From: Ilumatobacteraceae bacterium
GTDB lineage: Bacteria > Actinomycetota > Acidimicrobiia > Acidimicrobiales > Ilumatobacteraceae
Reading direction: 5' to 3'
DNA length: 59,253 bases
Assembly (NCBI GenBank): GCA_018401375.1
Contig: JAGYKR010000005.1
Span: forward strand, 1-59,253
Positions 42,523 to 50,907 of this stretch are shown one piece after another. Position 1 is the stretch's first letter. The number at the start of each line of letters is the position of its first letter. The position numbers and the translations under genes are program-made. The notes below the pieces were generated by a model, which searched no databases, was not told the DNA's origin, and worked only from the letters and a program-made list of their open reading frames with translations.

Positions 42523-42555
42523 CTCTCACTGAGGGACTTTCTCCGGGCGCGCGGA

Positions 42556-42575
42556 TTTGGGACCAAGGGCCCTGT
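42556..42575. promoter_or_regulatory. DosR/DevR-type box before the response regulator gene
   Basis: TTTGGGACC then AAGGGCCCTGT agrees with 13 of 20 positions of the DosR consensus and has an intact GGGAC half. A second half-site GGGACTTT lies at 42533-42540. Both are within 80 bases of the regulator's ATG. Confidence 0.45.
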
Positions 42576-42609
42576 GGGTTTTCTCGGATTTTGTGATCCA
42601 CTGGTTTCC

Positions 42610-43269
42610 ATGTCAGAGCCGATCACCGTCTTTTTGATGGACGACCACGAGGTGGTCCGCCAAGGGGTGCGCGCCCTGCTCGAGGCCAGTGGTGAAATTC
42701 TCGTGGTGGGAGAGGCCTCTACGGCAGCCGAAGCCCTCGCTCGCATCCCTGCGGTGAAGCCCGACGTCGCCGTGCTCGATGTCCGAGTGCCCGACGGAAA
42801 CGGCATCGAAGTGTGCCGTGAGATCCGCAGCACGCTCGGCACGGCGTGTTTGATGTTGACCTCGTATAGCGACGACGAAGCGCTCTTTGAGGCGATCATG
42901 GCCGGTGCTGCTGGGTATGTGCTGAAACAGATCCGTGGCAGCGAACTGCTATCTGCCGTGAAGCGGGTCGGCGCCGGTGAGTCCCTGCTGGACCCCGCCA
43001 TCACCGGCCGAGTGTTGCAGCGACTGCGGGCCCCATCTCCCACCGATGAGCGCCTCTCACGCCTCAGCGATCAAGAGCGCCGTATTCTCGCCCTCATTGC
43101 CGAAGGCATGACCAACCGACAAATCGCACATGAGATCCATCTCGCCGAGAAGACCATTAAGAACTACGTCTCTAATCTGCTGGCCAAGTTAGGTATGGAA
43201 CGCCGCACAGAGGCTGCGGTGTTTGCCACCAAACTGGAAATGTCCGGCACTCCACTCGAAGCGCCCTAG
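42610..43269 (+). CDS. DevR/DosR-like NarL-family response regulator
   Basis: The 219-residue regulator has a receiver domain (FLMDDHEVVRQG, phospho-Asp in VAVLDVRVPDGNGIEVC, Lys in GYVLKQIRG) and a LuxR-type helix-turn-helix (LSDQERRILALIAEGMTNRQ, then IHLAEKTIKNYVSNLLAKLG). The run AKLGMERRTEAAVFAT is nearly the same as in mycobacterial DosR, the regulator of the hypoxia and nitric oxide dormancy response. Boxes of DosR type precede this gene and the multicopper oxidase gene. Confidence 0.9.
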   Translation: MSEPITVFLMDDHEVVRQGVRALLEASGEILVVGEASTAAEALARIPAVKPDVAVLDVRVPDGNGIEVCREIRSTLGTACLMLTSYSDDEALFEAIMAGAAGYVLKQIRGSELLSAVKRVGAGESLLDPAITGRVLQRLRAPSPTDERLSRLSDQERRILALIAEGMTNRQIAHEIHLAEKTIKNYVSNLLAKLGMERRTEAAVFATKLEMSGTPLEAP

Positions 43270-43336
43270 CGCACTGCGACACCGTTCATTTACGGCCTGA
43301 ATCGGCTCAGACCACTCGCAGCCCGGCCCAATCCGG

Positions 43337-43342
43337 TACCGT
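43337..43342 (+). promoter_or_regulatory. TANNNT -10 box, leaderless start
   Basis: TACCGT is followed by 8 bases and the tmk ATG at 43351. Confidence 0.5.
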
Positions 43343-43350
43343 CATCTCCG

Positions 43351-43959
43351 ATGCAACCGGCGCTATACATTGCCTTTGAAGGGTCCGAGGGATGCGGAAA
43401 GAGCACCCACTCGCGCCGTTTAGCGGAGGCCCTCGATGCCGTTTTGACCCGTGAGACCGGCGGGACTCCGGTCGGAGCGAAACTCCGGGAGATCCTCCAT
43501 GATGTCAATCTCACCGATCTCGATGCCCGTGCTGAAGCGCTGATGATCGCTGCCGATCGGGCCCAGCACATGGCGACGGTGGTCCTCCCGGCTCTGGCTG
43601 CGGGCCGCCATGTGGTCAGCGACCGATCGGTCTACTCCTCGCTCGCCTATCAGGGTTATGGCCGGGACCTGGACCTCAACGAGGTTCGCCAGATCAATGC
43701 GTGGGCGATCCGTGACCGCTGGCCCGATCTCGTGATTCTGCTGGAGGTTCCGGCAGCCGAGATCGAGCGGCGGCTCACATCGCGAGACCTGGATCGCTTT
43801 GAACGCGAGGATGCCGAGTTCCACTCTCGTGTGGCCACCGGGTTTTCTGATTTCGCTTCCGAGGACCCCGACCGCTGGGTGCGCGTGGACGCGACCCTGC
43901 CCAAATCTGAGGTGACAGCAGCGATCCGCGCCGCGGTTGCTGAGCGACTGGGCGTGTGA
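43351..43959 (+). CDS. tmk: Thymidylate kinase
   Basis: The 202-residue kinase phosphorylates dTMP to dTDP. FEGSEGCGKSTHSRRLAEAL is the P-loop, SDRSVYSSLAYQGYGRDL the DR(Y/H/S) dTMP motif and LEVPAAEIERRLTSRDLDRF the LID region. The start at ATG 43351 is set by the family N-terminus. holB begins at its stop codon, a common pairing (tmk-holB) in bacteria. Confidence 0.95.
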   Translation: MQPALYIAFEGSEGCGKSTHSRRLAEALDAVLTRETGGTPVGAKLREILHDVNLTDLDARAEALMIAADRAQHMATVVLPALAAGRHVVSDRSVYSSLAYQGYGRDLDLNEVRQINAWAIRDRWPDLVILLEVPAAEIERRLTSRDLDRFEREDAEFHSRVATGFSDFASEDPDRWVRVDATLPKSEVTAAIRAAVAERLGV

Positions 43960-45041
43960 TGGCAAGCGCGTGGAACGATGTGGTGGGTCAGGCCCGAGCG
44001 ATCTCGATCCTCACCCAGGCCGCTCAAGCACCGGTCCACGCCTACCTCTTCGCCGGCCCCTCAGGAAGCACCAAGCTCATCGCTGCCCGAGCCTTCGGCG
44101 GGCTGCTGATCGCCGGGGTGGACGATCCCACACAACGCGATGTGCGTTTGGCATTAGCCGGAGAACATCCCGATATCACCGAGGTACAGCGCGTCGGCGC
44201 CTCCATCTCGGCCGAACAGGCCCGCGACATCGTCCGGGCTTCCTCCCTCGCCCCGATTGAGGGAGCACGCAAGGTACTGATCCTTGACGAATTCCATCTG
44301 CTGAAGCCCGAGAGCGCAGCAATCCTGCTCAAGACCATTGAAGAACCGCCTGCGTCCACGATCTTTGTGATCCTCGCCGACACCGTCACCCGGGATCTGA
44401 TCACCATCGCTTCACGATGCGCTCGCGTGGATTTTCATCCGATCTCCGAATCCGATGTGACCGACCGACTGATCGCCGAAGGAACCGATCCGCGCTCGGC
44501 TGCAGAGGCTGCCGCCGCTGCGGGAGGTGACCTGTCGAGGGCTCGAGTGCTCGCCACCGACCCCCACCTCTCGGCGCGCCGACGAGCCTTTGCTGATGCA
44601 CCCCGAGAACTCGACGGAACCGGTGCAGCGGTCATGCGCGTCACAGATCGATTGACCTCATTGCTCAATGAGGCGGTAGCCCCATTGGCGGCCCGCCACG
44701 AGGCCGAAGCAGCCGAACTCGAAGCCCGGATCGCCCGCATGGGCGAGCGTGGTAGCGGGCGTAAATCCCTAGAAGAACGCCATAAACGCGAGATCCGTCG
44801 CTACCGCAGCGATGACCTGCGCCACGGACTCGCTGCGATGGCCCGGACCTACCGTGATGCATGTGTGGACGGAACTTTGTCGCGTCCTGATGCCATGGAT
44901 CATGCGGTGTCAGAGATCCATCGCAGCATCGCCGCGATCGAACTCAATCCGAATGAGGCCCTGTTGTTGCAATCCTTACTGTGGTCCCTACCATCGCTTG
45001 CCAGCGGATCACTTCGCCGGGATCACTCCGATTCGCGGTAA
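43956..45041 (+). CDS. holB: DNA polymerase III delta' subunit
   Basis: A 361-residue clamp-loader subunit. WNDVVGQARAISIL begins the AAA+ domain. The P-loop FAGPSGSTKLIAARA lacks a proper Walker A, as expected for delta' subunits that do not hydrolyse ATP. VLILDEFHLLKPESAAILLK and EEPPASTIFVILAD complete the module. Either GTG 43956 (GTGA overlap with tmk) or ATG 43959 can be the start. The 3' end overlaps the converging enoyl-CoA hydratase gene by 19 bases. Confidence 0.93.
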   Translation: MMASAWNDVVGQARAISILTQAAQAPVHAYLFAGPSGSTKLIAARAFGGLLIAGVDDPTQRDVRLALAGEHPDITEVQRVGASISAEQARDIVRASSLAPIEGARKVLILDEFHLLKPESAAILLKTIEEPPASTIFVILADTVTRDLITIASRCARVDFHPISESDVTDRLIAEGTDPRSAAEAAAAAGGDLSRARVLATDPHLSARRRAFADAPRELDGTGAAVMRVTDRLTSLLNEAVAPLAARHEAEAAELEARIARMGERGSGRKSLEERHKREIRRYRSDDLRHGLAAMARTYRDACVDGTLSRPDAMDHAVSEIHRSIAAIELNPNEALLLQSLLWSLPSLASGSLRRDHSDSR

Positions 45042-45847
45042 TCCCCAAACGCCCGGTCTCGGTCGCTGAGCGCTGCGGTCACCCCTTTGGTGGCAAAACT
45101 GGCCATGTACTCCCGGGACGACCGCTGATGGAATCCCATGGCTTGGATCTCGGCAGTGGCACGGATCCCGTTGCGAATCCCCATCGCTTCCATCGCCCGA
45201 TGAGCAGCCCGCTTATTTAACGCCAGCAGATCTGACGGCACCCGAGCCACTCGTTCGGCCCGTTCCAACACAGCATCGTCCAGATCGGCGAGCGGGTAAG
45301 CCCGATTAGCGAACCCGTATTCCACGGCTTCTTCCCCGGTCATTGAGTCCCCGGTTAACAACGCCTCCATGCCACGGCGAAGCCCCATCATCCAGGTCTG
45401 CCATTGCATGTCAGGTGGCGACATCAGGCGCACCGGCGGATAGCCAATCGCTGCGTCGGTGGCCACATAGACGAGGTCACAGGCGGTCGCTAGTTCGGTG
45501 CCACCGGCCAAGCAGTAACCGTGGACTTGGGCGATGATCGGGGTAGCCATATCCCACATCTCAAACCAGTTGTTCACCACATGGCGTGACCACCATCCGT
45601 CAACGGGGGCGATGGCTCGCTCCACGTCGGAGTTCCGCGAACCGAGGTCATATCCGGCGCTAAAGCAAGAGCCGGCCCCTCGGATGATCACCACCGAGAC
45701 CTCAGGATCTCTGTCAGCGAGACGCAACGCTTCAAACAGCGAGCCCCGCAACTCATCATTGAGCGCATTGCGCTTATCGGGACGGTTGAGTGTGAGACGG
45801 CGGATCCCGGGTCGCGGATCATCAATTACCAAGACATCGTCGGCCAT
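45023..45847 (-). CDS. Enoyl-CoA hydratase/isomerase family protein
   Basis: A 274-residue crotonase-fold protein. GAGSCFSAGYDLGSRN forms the first oxyanion half and VHGYCLAGGTELATACDLVY the second, with Glu in GGTEL at the position of the first catalytic acid. The second catalytic Glu of classical hydratases (usual context near GLxPE) is not clear here (IGYPPVRLMSPPD). It may therefore act as an isomerase, hydrolase or other crotonase-type enzyme. It stands alone and ends inside the 3' part of holB. Confidence 0.87.
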   Translation of the reverse strand: MADDVLVIDDPRPGIRRLTLNRPDKRNALNDELRGSLFEALRLADRDPEVSVVIIRGAGSCFSAGYDLGSRNSDVERAIAPVDGWWSRHVVNNWFEMWDMATPIIAQVHGYCLAGGTELATACDLVYVATDAAIGYPPVRLMSPPDMQWQTWMMGLRRGMEALLTGDSMTGEEAVEYGFANRAYPLADLDDAVLERAERVARVPSDLLALNKRAAHRAMEAMGIRNGIRATAEIQAMGFHQRSSREYMASFATKGVTAALSDRDRAFGDYRESE

Positions 45848-45896
45848 GTGCGAGTGTCGCAGATGACCGGCGGCTCACAAGAGCGCAAGCAGCGGA

Positions 45897-46691
45897 CTAC
45901 TTCTTCAACCGGGAACGCCCAGCGAGCACAGCCACACCCGCTGCGATCACCGCTGCAAGACCGACCACGATCAGAATCGCAATCGGCGAGGACCCCGAGT
46001 CTGAGTCACCACCAGAACTCACGTCCCACACAGCCCGCAGCGTTGCGTCCGACCCCTCCATAAATTCTGCATCAGCCGTCACCCGCCAGGTCACCGTGCC
46101 ACCAACAGCCGAAGTGCCGTTGTGCTCGAGCAGAGCACCCGGAGCAGTAATGGACACGCTCAGTTCCAGCAATTCATTGGGATCAAACATGTCGCCCATG
46201 TCGCCAAGGCCACCGGCTTCTTCAGCTTCCTCGGCGAGGTCCAAGGCATCAGACAGTCGGCCTTCGAGCACCCATGTCCCCGTGGCGTCACCTTCCCGCA
46301 GTGCATTGGCATCGCCAAAGAACTCTTCCATCAGTTCTGAGGTAGGGATCCCGCGGGCCGTGCAGACCACACCGCGGTAGTCACCCTCTTCGTAGGCCGA
46401 GATCTCAAAAACGAATCCGCCTACCGCACCCGAACAAGGGTCCTCCCCATCTCCGAACTCATTAAGGAGTTCTTCTCCCGACATCTCTTCGAGTGCTGCA
46501 GCCTCCTCCTCGCCACCGAAGGTAGAAGCAAAAGTTGTCAAGGCTTCCACATCCACGGCCACCACGAGTGAGATATCCGTGGTCTCAAGAGAGGTCACAT
46601 CAAAGGTCACCTCCGTACGCAGGCAGCCGCTGAGCAGGACCACCGCAAGGAGGGACGGAATAATGAGCGAACGAAGGGGGCGTAATGGCAC
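45897..46691 (-). CDS. LppM-like lipoprotein with a C-terminal membrane segment
   Basis: The 264-residue protein begins with a signal peptide ending in the lipobox LLSGC (Cys at about residue 23). A beta-rich LppM/DUF3153-like domain follows, then an acidic Glu/Ala/Gly stretch, a Ser/Gly/Asp linker and a C-terminal membrane helix (PIAILIVVGLAAVIAAGVAV) before Arg/Lys. Mycobacterial LppM takes part in phagosome interaction; in this free-living-type genome the role is open. GTG 46691 gives a normal signal peptide length. Confidence 0.75.
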   Translation of the reverse strand: MPLRPLRSLIIPSLLAVVLLSGCLRTEVTFDVTSLETTDISLVVAVDVEALTTFASTFGGEEEAAALEEMSGEELLNEFGDGEDPCSGAVGGFVFEISAYEEGDYRGVVCTARGIPTSELMEEFFGDANALREGDATGTWVLEGRLSDALDLAEEAEEAGGLGDMGDMFDPNELLELSVSITAPGALLEHNGTSAVGGTVTWRVTADAEFMEGSDATLRAVWDVSSGGDSDSGSSPIAILIVVGLAAVIAAGVAVLAGRSRLKK

Positions 46692-46820
46692 CTCGTGGTT
46701 GTATCCCACCCCAGCATCCATCGCAAGGCACCCCGACCCAGCGGTCACCAGCCACTAGCCAGTGAACATGACCACCTCTTCGGTCCCGATGAAGGATCGA
46801 CCGGATAACATGACGGCCGC

Positions 46821-46895
46821 GCCCGGATAGCTCAGGGGTAGAGCAACGCACTCGTAATGCGTAGGTCGTGGGTTCGAATCCCACTCTGGGCTCCA
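46821..46895 (+). tRNA. tRNA-Thr (anticodon CGT)
   Basis: The cloverleaf GCCCGGA...TCTGGGC closes, with discriminator T and an encoded CCA at 46893-46895. The anticodon stem encloses CTCGTAA, giving CGT. The D-loop is AGCTCAGGGGTAGAGC and the T-arm GTGGGTTCGAATCCCAC. TAACAT at 46806-46811 may be its -10 box. Confidence 0.95.
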
Positions 46896-46952
46896 CAACC
46901 TTGTGTTGTTTCGGCCGTTGAGCCCCAGTGGCAGCGAATCTGCCCACGGAAC

Positions 46953-47036
46953 CCTCAGAGGCCCATAGGCACGAGCAAGCGCATCACCAGCGAACGGTGA
47001 GCCATCAACACCAACCAAAATCGGCTGCATCGGCAT
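46953..47036 (-). pseudogene. Universal stress protein, truncated remnant
   Basis: The segment begins MQPILVGVDGSPFAGDALARA (from about residue 3), the typical N-terminus of an UspA-fold protein, but similarity stops after about 25 residues and the remaining frame is not Usp-like. A complete protein would need about 140 residues. The remnant is on the same strand, just after the APC permease, where a usp gene often sits, and points toward the 3' end of tRNA-Thr 58 bases further. The 3' part was probably deleted. Confidence 0.7.
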
Positions 47037-47055
47037 TCCTCCCTCATCACCGTTG

Positions 47056-47091
47056 CCACCCTGATCATCGATCCCACCCTGATCATCGGTC
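47056..47091. repeat. 18-base tandem duplication at the end of the APC permease gene
   Basis: CCACCCTGATCATCGATC is followed at once by the same sequence with one change (A to G). It lies between the permease stop and the usp remnant. Confidence 0.88.
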
Positions 47092-47094
47092 CCA

Positions 47095-48456
47095 CTAGTT
47101 GACCTCCGTCACGACCGCCACTGAGGTATCGCCGGCCTCGCCACCTTCGCCGTCGTTGCGTACCCGCAGATAGTGATAGATCGCCCCGGAGACACCGAGC
47201 AGCACGATCACGGCGACGATGGGCAGGGCCTGCGGAGCGACTGCCAGCCAGAACACGAGCGAGGACCCAGCGCTCCCGATCGCGGCGATCTTCACCACCG
47301 GCATCGGCAGCCTGTAGATCGAGTTGGTATAGGCCTCGGGAAAGCGCTTGGGCAGGTTCCACAAGGCGATGGCCGAGATAAACCCGCCGAACAAAATGGT
47401 GAGCGCCAAGAACACCGGCAGCACCCGCGGACCCGGGTTCAGGGGGATCAACAGCATCGGCGGGATCGACAAAAACAACACGGCCCGCTGAGGCACTCTG
47501 GTGACCGGGTGAACAATGGCGAGCCGGGGGCTAATCACCTTGTCGCGGGCAGCCTGCATCAGGGTGCGGGAATAGGAGGTGATGACAGCATTGAGGGTGG
47601 TGAAGGCTCCAAGGACCGCTGCGATTACCACAGCCCACCCGACCCATCCTCCGATGTAGTCGCTGGCGGCCTCAGCGAGGCCACCGTCGCCGAGCTCCCC
47701 GAGGGTGTCGTAGCGGTCAAGTCCAACAAAGACCACCACCAAGGCCAAGGACAAGACCACGGCGAGGGCCATGCCGTAGATCAGAACCCGGGGGATATTG
47801 CGGATCGGGTCTTTCAGTTCCTCACCCAACTCCACAATCATCGAATAGCCCTGGAACGGGATGAACAGGGCCACGACAGCGAGGATGAACGGGGTGGTTC
47901 CTTCCGGGAACATCGGCGTGTAGTTGGCGGCCTCCACCTGAAACAATCCCGGGATGATGAACAACAAGAACCCGAGGATGATGGCGGCCACCATCACGAG
48001 CTGCAAGGTGGCCACCATGGTGATGCCCTTGAGGTTGAGGGCCATGAACACCAGCAACACACCCAGCATCAGGATCCAGCCCGGCACATCAACGAGCACC
48101 CGGACGAACTCGGAAAAGCCGAAGGCGGTAAACAGCATCACCGCCCAGATCGCTGGGATCACCAGCCACACGATCACCGTGCCCCAGACCCGGCCTACCA
48201 GTTTGGAGGCGTAGACATACACCCCACCTGCCACCGGCATGGCGCCACCGAGTTGGAGCAGCATCAAGATCGAAAAGACCATGGGAACGGCGGTGAGCAC
48301 GAGAGCGAGCACGATGCTCGGACCGGCGTCACCGATCAGCACCCCCGGTAACAAAAAGACACTGATCCCGATCACCGTGCCGACCATGAGCACGATCCCG
48401 CCCACCAGCCCGATCTGACGATCGACAACTTTGTAACCAACGTCATTTCCCGACAT
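47095..48456 (-). CDS. APC-superfamily amino acid permease
   Basis: A 453-residue membrane protein with about 12 helices. The first helix contains GGIVLMVGTVIGISVFLLPG, the broken substrate-binding helix of APC transporters; helix 6 has ALFIPFQGYSMIVELGEELK. Substrate specificity cannot be told. TAGCAA, an imperfect -10 box, lies 6 bases before the ATG. A usp gene probably followed in the same operon before it was truncated. Confidence 0.92.
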   Translation of the reverse strand: MSGNDVGYKVVDRQIGLVGGIVLMVGTVIGISVFLLPGVLIGDAGPSIVLALVLTAVPMVFSILMLLQLGGAMPVAGGVYVYASKLVGRVWGTVIVWLVIPAIWAVMLFTAFGFSEFVRVLVDVPGWILMLGVLLVFMALNLKGITMVATLQLVMVAAIILGFLLFIIPGLFQVEAANYTPMFPEGTTPFILAVVALFIPFQGYSMIVELGEELKDPIRNIPRVLIYGMALAVVLSLALVVVFVGLDRYDTLGELGDGGLAEAASDYIGGWVGWAVVIAAVLGAFTTLNAVITSYSRTLMQAARDKVISPRLAIVHPVTRVPQRAVLFLSIPPMLLIPLNPGPRVLPVFLALTILFGGFISAIALWNLPKRFPEAYTNSIYRLPMPVVKIAAIGSAGSSLVFWLAVAPQALPIVAVIVLLGVSGAIYHYLRVRNDGEGGEAGDTSVAVVTEVN

Positions 48457-48546
48457 CTGGTGTTGCTACCACCTGCTCAACCGACGCGTCAACATTTCCG
48501 ATTGTGAGACGCTGGTGAGACGCAGGTGACACGAGGGCAGATTCCG

Positions 48547-48561
48547 CTGCGGACTCCGCAG
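48547..48561. promoter_or_regulatory. Palindrome at the -35 position of the 48.6-kb gene
   Basis: CTGCGGA-C-TCCGCAG, perfect 7-base arms around one base. It covers the expected -35 region of the TANNNT promoter at 48572, a typical repressor site position. Confidence 0.45.
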
Positions 48562-48571
48562 ACCATGTGGC

Positions 48572-48577
48572 TAATGT
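48572..48577 (+). promoter_or_regulatory. TANNNT -10 box, leaderless start
   Basis: TAATGT is followed by 7 bases and the ATG at 48585. Confidence 0.55.
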
Positions 48578-48584
48578 GCCGGTC

Positions 48585-48875
48585 ATGGCCAGTGTGCAAC
48601 TTCGACGTTACGAACTCCCTGCTGAGGACATGTCCGCGTTTGTGGACTGGTGGCACACCACTTTGGTGCCGGTGCGCGCAGCGTTCGGGTTCACGGTGGT
48701 GTTCGCTTGCGCCGACCATACGGGGGGCGAGTTCACTTGGGCCGTGGCTCACGACGGAGACTTCGCGGCCGCCGAGGCCACCTATGTGACCTCCCCCGAG
48801 CGCACCGCAGCGCTCGCAAGCGTGCCAACGCACACCACCGCCCAGCACATCTCGATGGTCGATCAGGTCCTCTGA
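48585..48875 (+). CDS. Small NIPSNAP-like dimeric alpha-beta barrel protein
   Basis: The 96-residue protein starts VQLRRYELPAEDMSAFVDWW, with LVPVRAAFGFTVVFACAD and GGEFTWAVAHDGDFAAAEAT, a pattern that fits small ferredoxin-like barrel proteins of the NIPSNAP/EthD type. Such proteins bind or modify small hydrophobic molecules; no catalytic residue can be named. It lies 6 bases before the Old Yellow Enzyme gene, so it is likely cotranscribed. Confidence 0.65.
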   Translation: MASVQLRRYELPAEDMSAFVDWWHTTLVPVRAAFGFTVVFACADHTGGEFTWAVAHDGDFAAAEATYVTSPERTAALASVPTHTTAQHISMVDQVL

Positions 48876-48881
48876 CGCGCC

Positions 48882-50030
48882 GTGACTTCAGTTACTGAAA
48901 TGAATCACCCCCTCCCCGCCCCCTCCGGTTACGAGGTGTTATACGCCCCGCTCAGCTTTGCCCATGGACCGTCGATGCCCAACCGGTTCATGCTGGCCCC
49001 GCTCACCAATCAGCAGAGCCATCACGACGGCACCTTGTCCGATGATGAGCACCACTGGTTGACCATGCGGGCCCACGGTGGGTTTGGCCTGACGATGACC
49101 TGCGCCGCCCACGTCCAAGCGGTTGGCCAAGGATTCCCCGGACAGCTCGGCATTTTCGGCGATCAGCACCTCGAAGGCCACATCCGTCTCGCTGCGGACA
49201 TTTCGGCCACAGGATCATTGGCCTACGCCCAGTTACATCATGCCGGCAACCGCTCCCCCGCCGATCTGATCGGCACGGCACCGGTATGTCCGAGCGATGA
49301 TCCCGCCACCGGCGCTCGGGCTCTCAGCACCGCCGAAGTGGAACAGGTCGTGGAGGACTTCGTCACCGCTGCGGTGCGCTGCGAACGGGCCGGCTATCAC
49401 GGCGTGGAACTCCACGGCGCTCACGGCTACCTGATCTGCCAGTTCTTGTCCTCGGAGCTGAACCAGCGCACCGACCATTACGGCGGCTCCCTTGAGAATC
49501 GCTCCCGACTGCTGTTTGAGATCATCGAACAGATCCGAGCCCGCTGCAGCGATGATTTCGCGCTCGCTGTCCGATTGTCTCCCGAACGCTTCGGTATGAA
49601 GATCGATGAGATCACCGAAATTTACGGCCGCCTCGTGGACACCGGGGATGTGGATCTGATCGATATGTCGCTGTGGGACGTGTTTAAAGAACCCAACGAG
49701 GAGGCCCACCACGGCACAACCCTCACCGAGATCTTTGCTGCGCTCCCCCGTGGCGATGTTCGCCTGGCCGTGGCTGGCAAGATCCATGATCCCGCCGACG
49801 CCCTCAAGATGATCGAGGCCGGTGTGGACGTGGTGGCTCTCGGACGCGTTGCGATCTTGCATCACGACTATCCCCATCTGCTCTCTGCAGATCCAGGCTT
49901 TACACCACGCCGGATCCCCGTCAGCGCCGAGGTACTGCGCACCGAAGGCCTGTCGGACGCCTTTGTGACCTACATGAACAACTGGCCCGGCTTCGTGGCA
50001 CAACCCGAACCGAGCGAGACCACCCACTAG
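48882..50030 (+). CDS. NADH:flavin oxidoreductase, Old Yellow Enzyme family
   Basis: A 382-residue FMN enzyme reducing activated C=C bonds. [18 protein letters not shown] is the N-terminal barrel segment, [14 protein letters not shown] follows, and [16 protein letters not shown] with [20 protein letters not shown] is the family signature. The iron-sulfur and NADH domains of longer members are absent. GTG 48882 or ATG 48900 can be the start. The TAG stop overlaps the -10 box of the next gene. Confidence 0.92.
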   Translation: MTSVTEMNHPLPAPSGYEVLYAPLSFAHGPSMPNRFMLAPLTNQQSHHDGTLSDDEHHWLTMRAHGGFGLTMTCAAHVQAVGQGFPGQLGIFGDQHLEGHIRLAADISATGSLAYAQLHHAGNRSPADLIGTAPVCPSDDPATGARALSTAEVEQVVEDFVTAAVRCERAGYHGVELHGAHGYLICQFLSSELNQRTDHYGGSLENRSRLLFEIIEQIRARCSDDFALAVRLSPERFGMKIDEITEIYGRLVDTGDVDLIDMSLWDVFKEPNEEAHHGTTLTEIFAALPRGDVRLAVAGKIHDPADALKMIEAGVDVVALGRVAILHHDYPHLLSADPGFTPRRIPVSAEVLRTEGLSDAFVTYMNNWPGFVAQPEPSETTH

Positions 50031-50033
50031 GGT
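50028..50033 (+). promoter_or_regulatory. TANNNT -10 box of the ECF sigma gene
   Basis: TAGGGT, which includes the stop codon of the previous gene, is followed by 8 bases and GTG 50042. Confidence 0.5.
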
Positions 50034-50041
50034 CGACGCCT

Positions 50042-50611
50042 GTGGCCGAGAGTAAGGATTTCGCAAAGCAGGCGATGGTTTTCGCCCCGCAGCTCTACGC
50101 GGCCGCCCTGCGTATGACTCGCAACCAAAGCGATGCCGAGGATCTGGTCCAAGAGACATTCCTGCGGGGATTTCGTAGTTTCCACACCTACACCGAGGGC
50201 ACCAATCTCCGCGCTTGGCTGTTTCGGATTCTGACCAATCTGTTCATTAACTCCTATCGCGCCAAGCAACGTCGACCGATCGAAACCGATCTCGCCGATG
50301 TGGAGGATCTCTACCTCTACCGGCGCCTCGGTAGCTTTGAGGCCGCGGCGGCCAGCTTGTCGGCAGAGGATCAGTTCATGGATCTGTTCTCTGACACCGA
50401 GGTCAAAACTGCCCTCGAAGATCTACCGGAGAACTTCCGTTTGCCGGTCTTGCTCGCCGATGTCGAAGGCTTCGCCTACAAAGAGATCGCCGAAATGCTT
50501 GATATTCCCGTGGGAACGGTGATGTCCCGGCTCCATCGGGGAAGAAAAGCGATGCAACGCGCGTTGTACGAATACGCCGAGCAGCGTGGGCTGACCGGGC
50601 CCCACATCTGA
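50042..50611 (+). CDS. SigR/SigH-like ECF sigma factor
   Basis: The 189-residue ECF sigma has region 2 ([20 protein letters not shown] then [33 protein letters not shown]) and region 4 ([36 protein letters not shown]). The [18 protein letters not shown]-like stretch is characteristic of the SigR/SigH group that controls the thiol-oxidative stress response. The zinc anti-sigma gene follows 14 bases later. The frameshifted mycoredoxin gene elsewhere in the window would be a typical regulon member. Confidence 0.92.
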   Translation: MAESKDFAKQAMVFAPQLYAAALRMTRNQSDAEDLVQETFLRGFRSFHTYTEGTNLRAWLFRILTNLFINSYRAKQRRPIETDLADVEDLYLYRRLGSFEAAAASLSAEDQFMDLFSDTEVKTALEDLPENFRLPVLLADVEGFAYKEIAEMLDIPVGTVMSRLHRGRKAMQRALYEYAEQRGLTGPHI

Positions 50612-50625
50612 CGCACAGGAATCTC

Positions 50626-50865
50626 ATGGCCGATTGCACCGAGACAATCAAAGAGCTTGACGCCTTCTTAGATGGCGAACTCACCGATCACGTGCGCGAA
50701 CAAATCCATCATCACCTCAGCGGATGTGTGGACTGCCACCAAGCCTTTGACTTCCATGCCGAGCTGAAATCGGTGATCCAGCGCAAATGCGCCAACGAAG
50801 AGATGCCCGAAGGGCTCATGGAGAAAATCCAGCAGTGTTTTAACACCGATCTGCTCGACCCCTGA
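50626..50865 (+). CDS. RsrA-like zinc anti-sigma factor
   Basis: The 79-residue protein has the ZAS motif: Cys4 early and HHHLSGCVDCHQAF, i.e. H-x3-C-x2-C, with a fold like Streptomyces RsrA. Oxidation forms disulfides, zinc is lost and the sigma factor is set free. AGGA precedes the ATG. The final Cys-containing tail (KCANEEMPEGL) also matches RsrA. Confidence 0.9.
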   Translation: MADCTETIKELDAFLDGELTDHVREQIHHHLSGCVDCHQAFDFHAELKSVIQRKCANEEMPEGLMEKIQQCFNTDLLDP

Positions 50866-50907
50866 CCCATTCGGGAAGTTGAATCGCCTCACACGACCAG
50901 TTCTGGC

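Noticed and set aside
46821-46895. tRNA-Thr as the attachment site of an integrated element
   Set aside because: No integrase, no repeated tRNA 3' end and no foreign gene block are seen. Only the usp remnant hints at an old event.
47173-48351. 392-codon open frame on the plus strand opposite the APC permease gene
   Set aside because: It is antisense to a clear permease; its His/Asp/Gln-rich low-complexity translation is what the reverse of hydrophobic codons yields.
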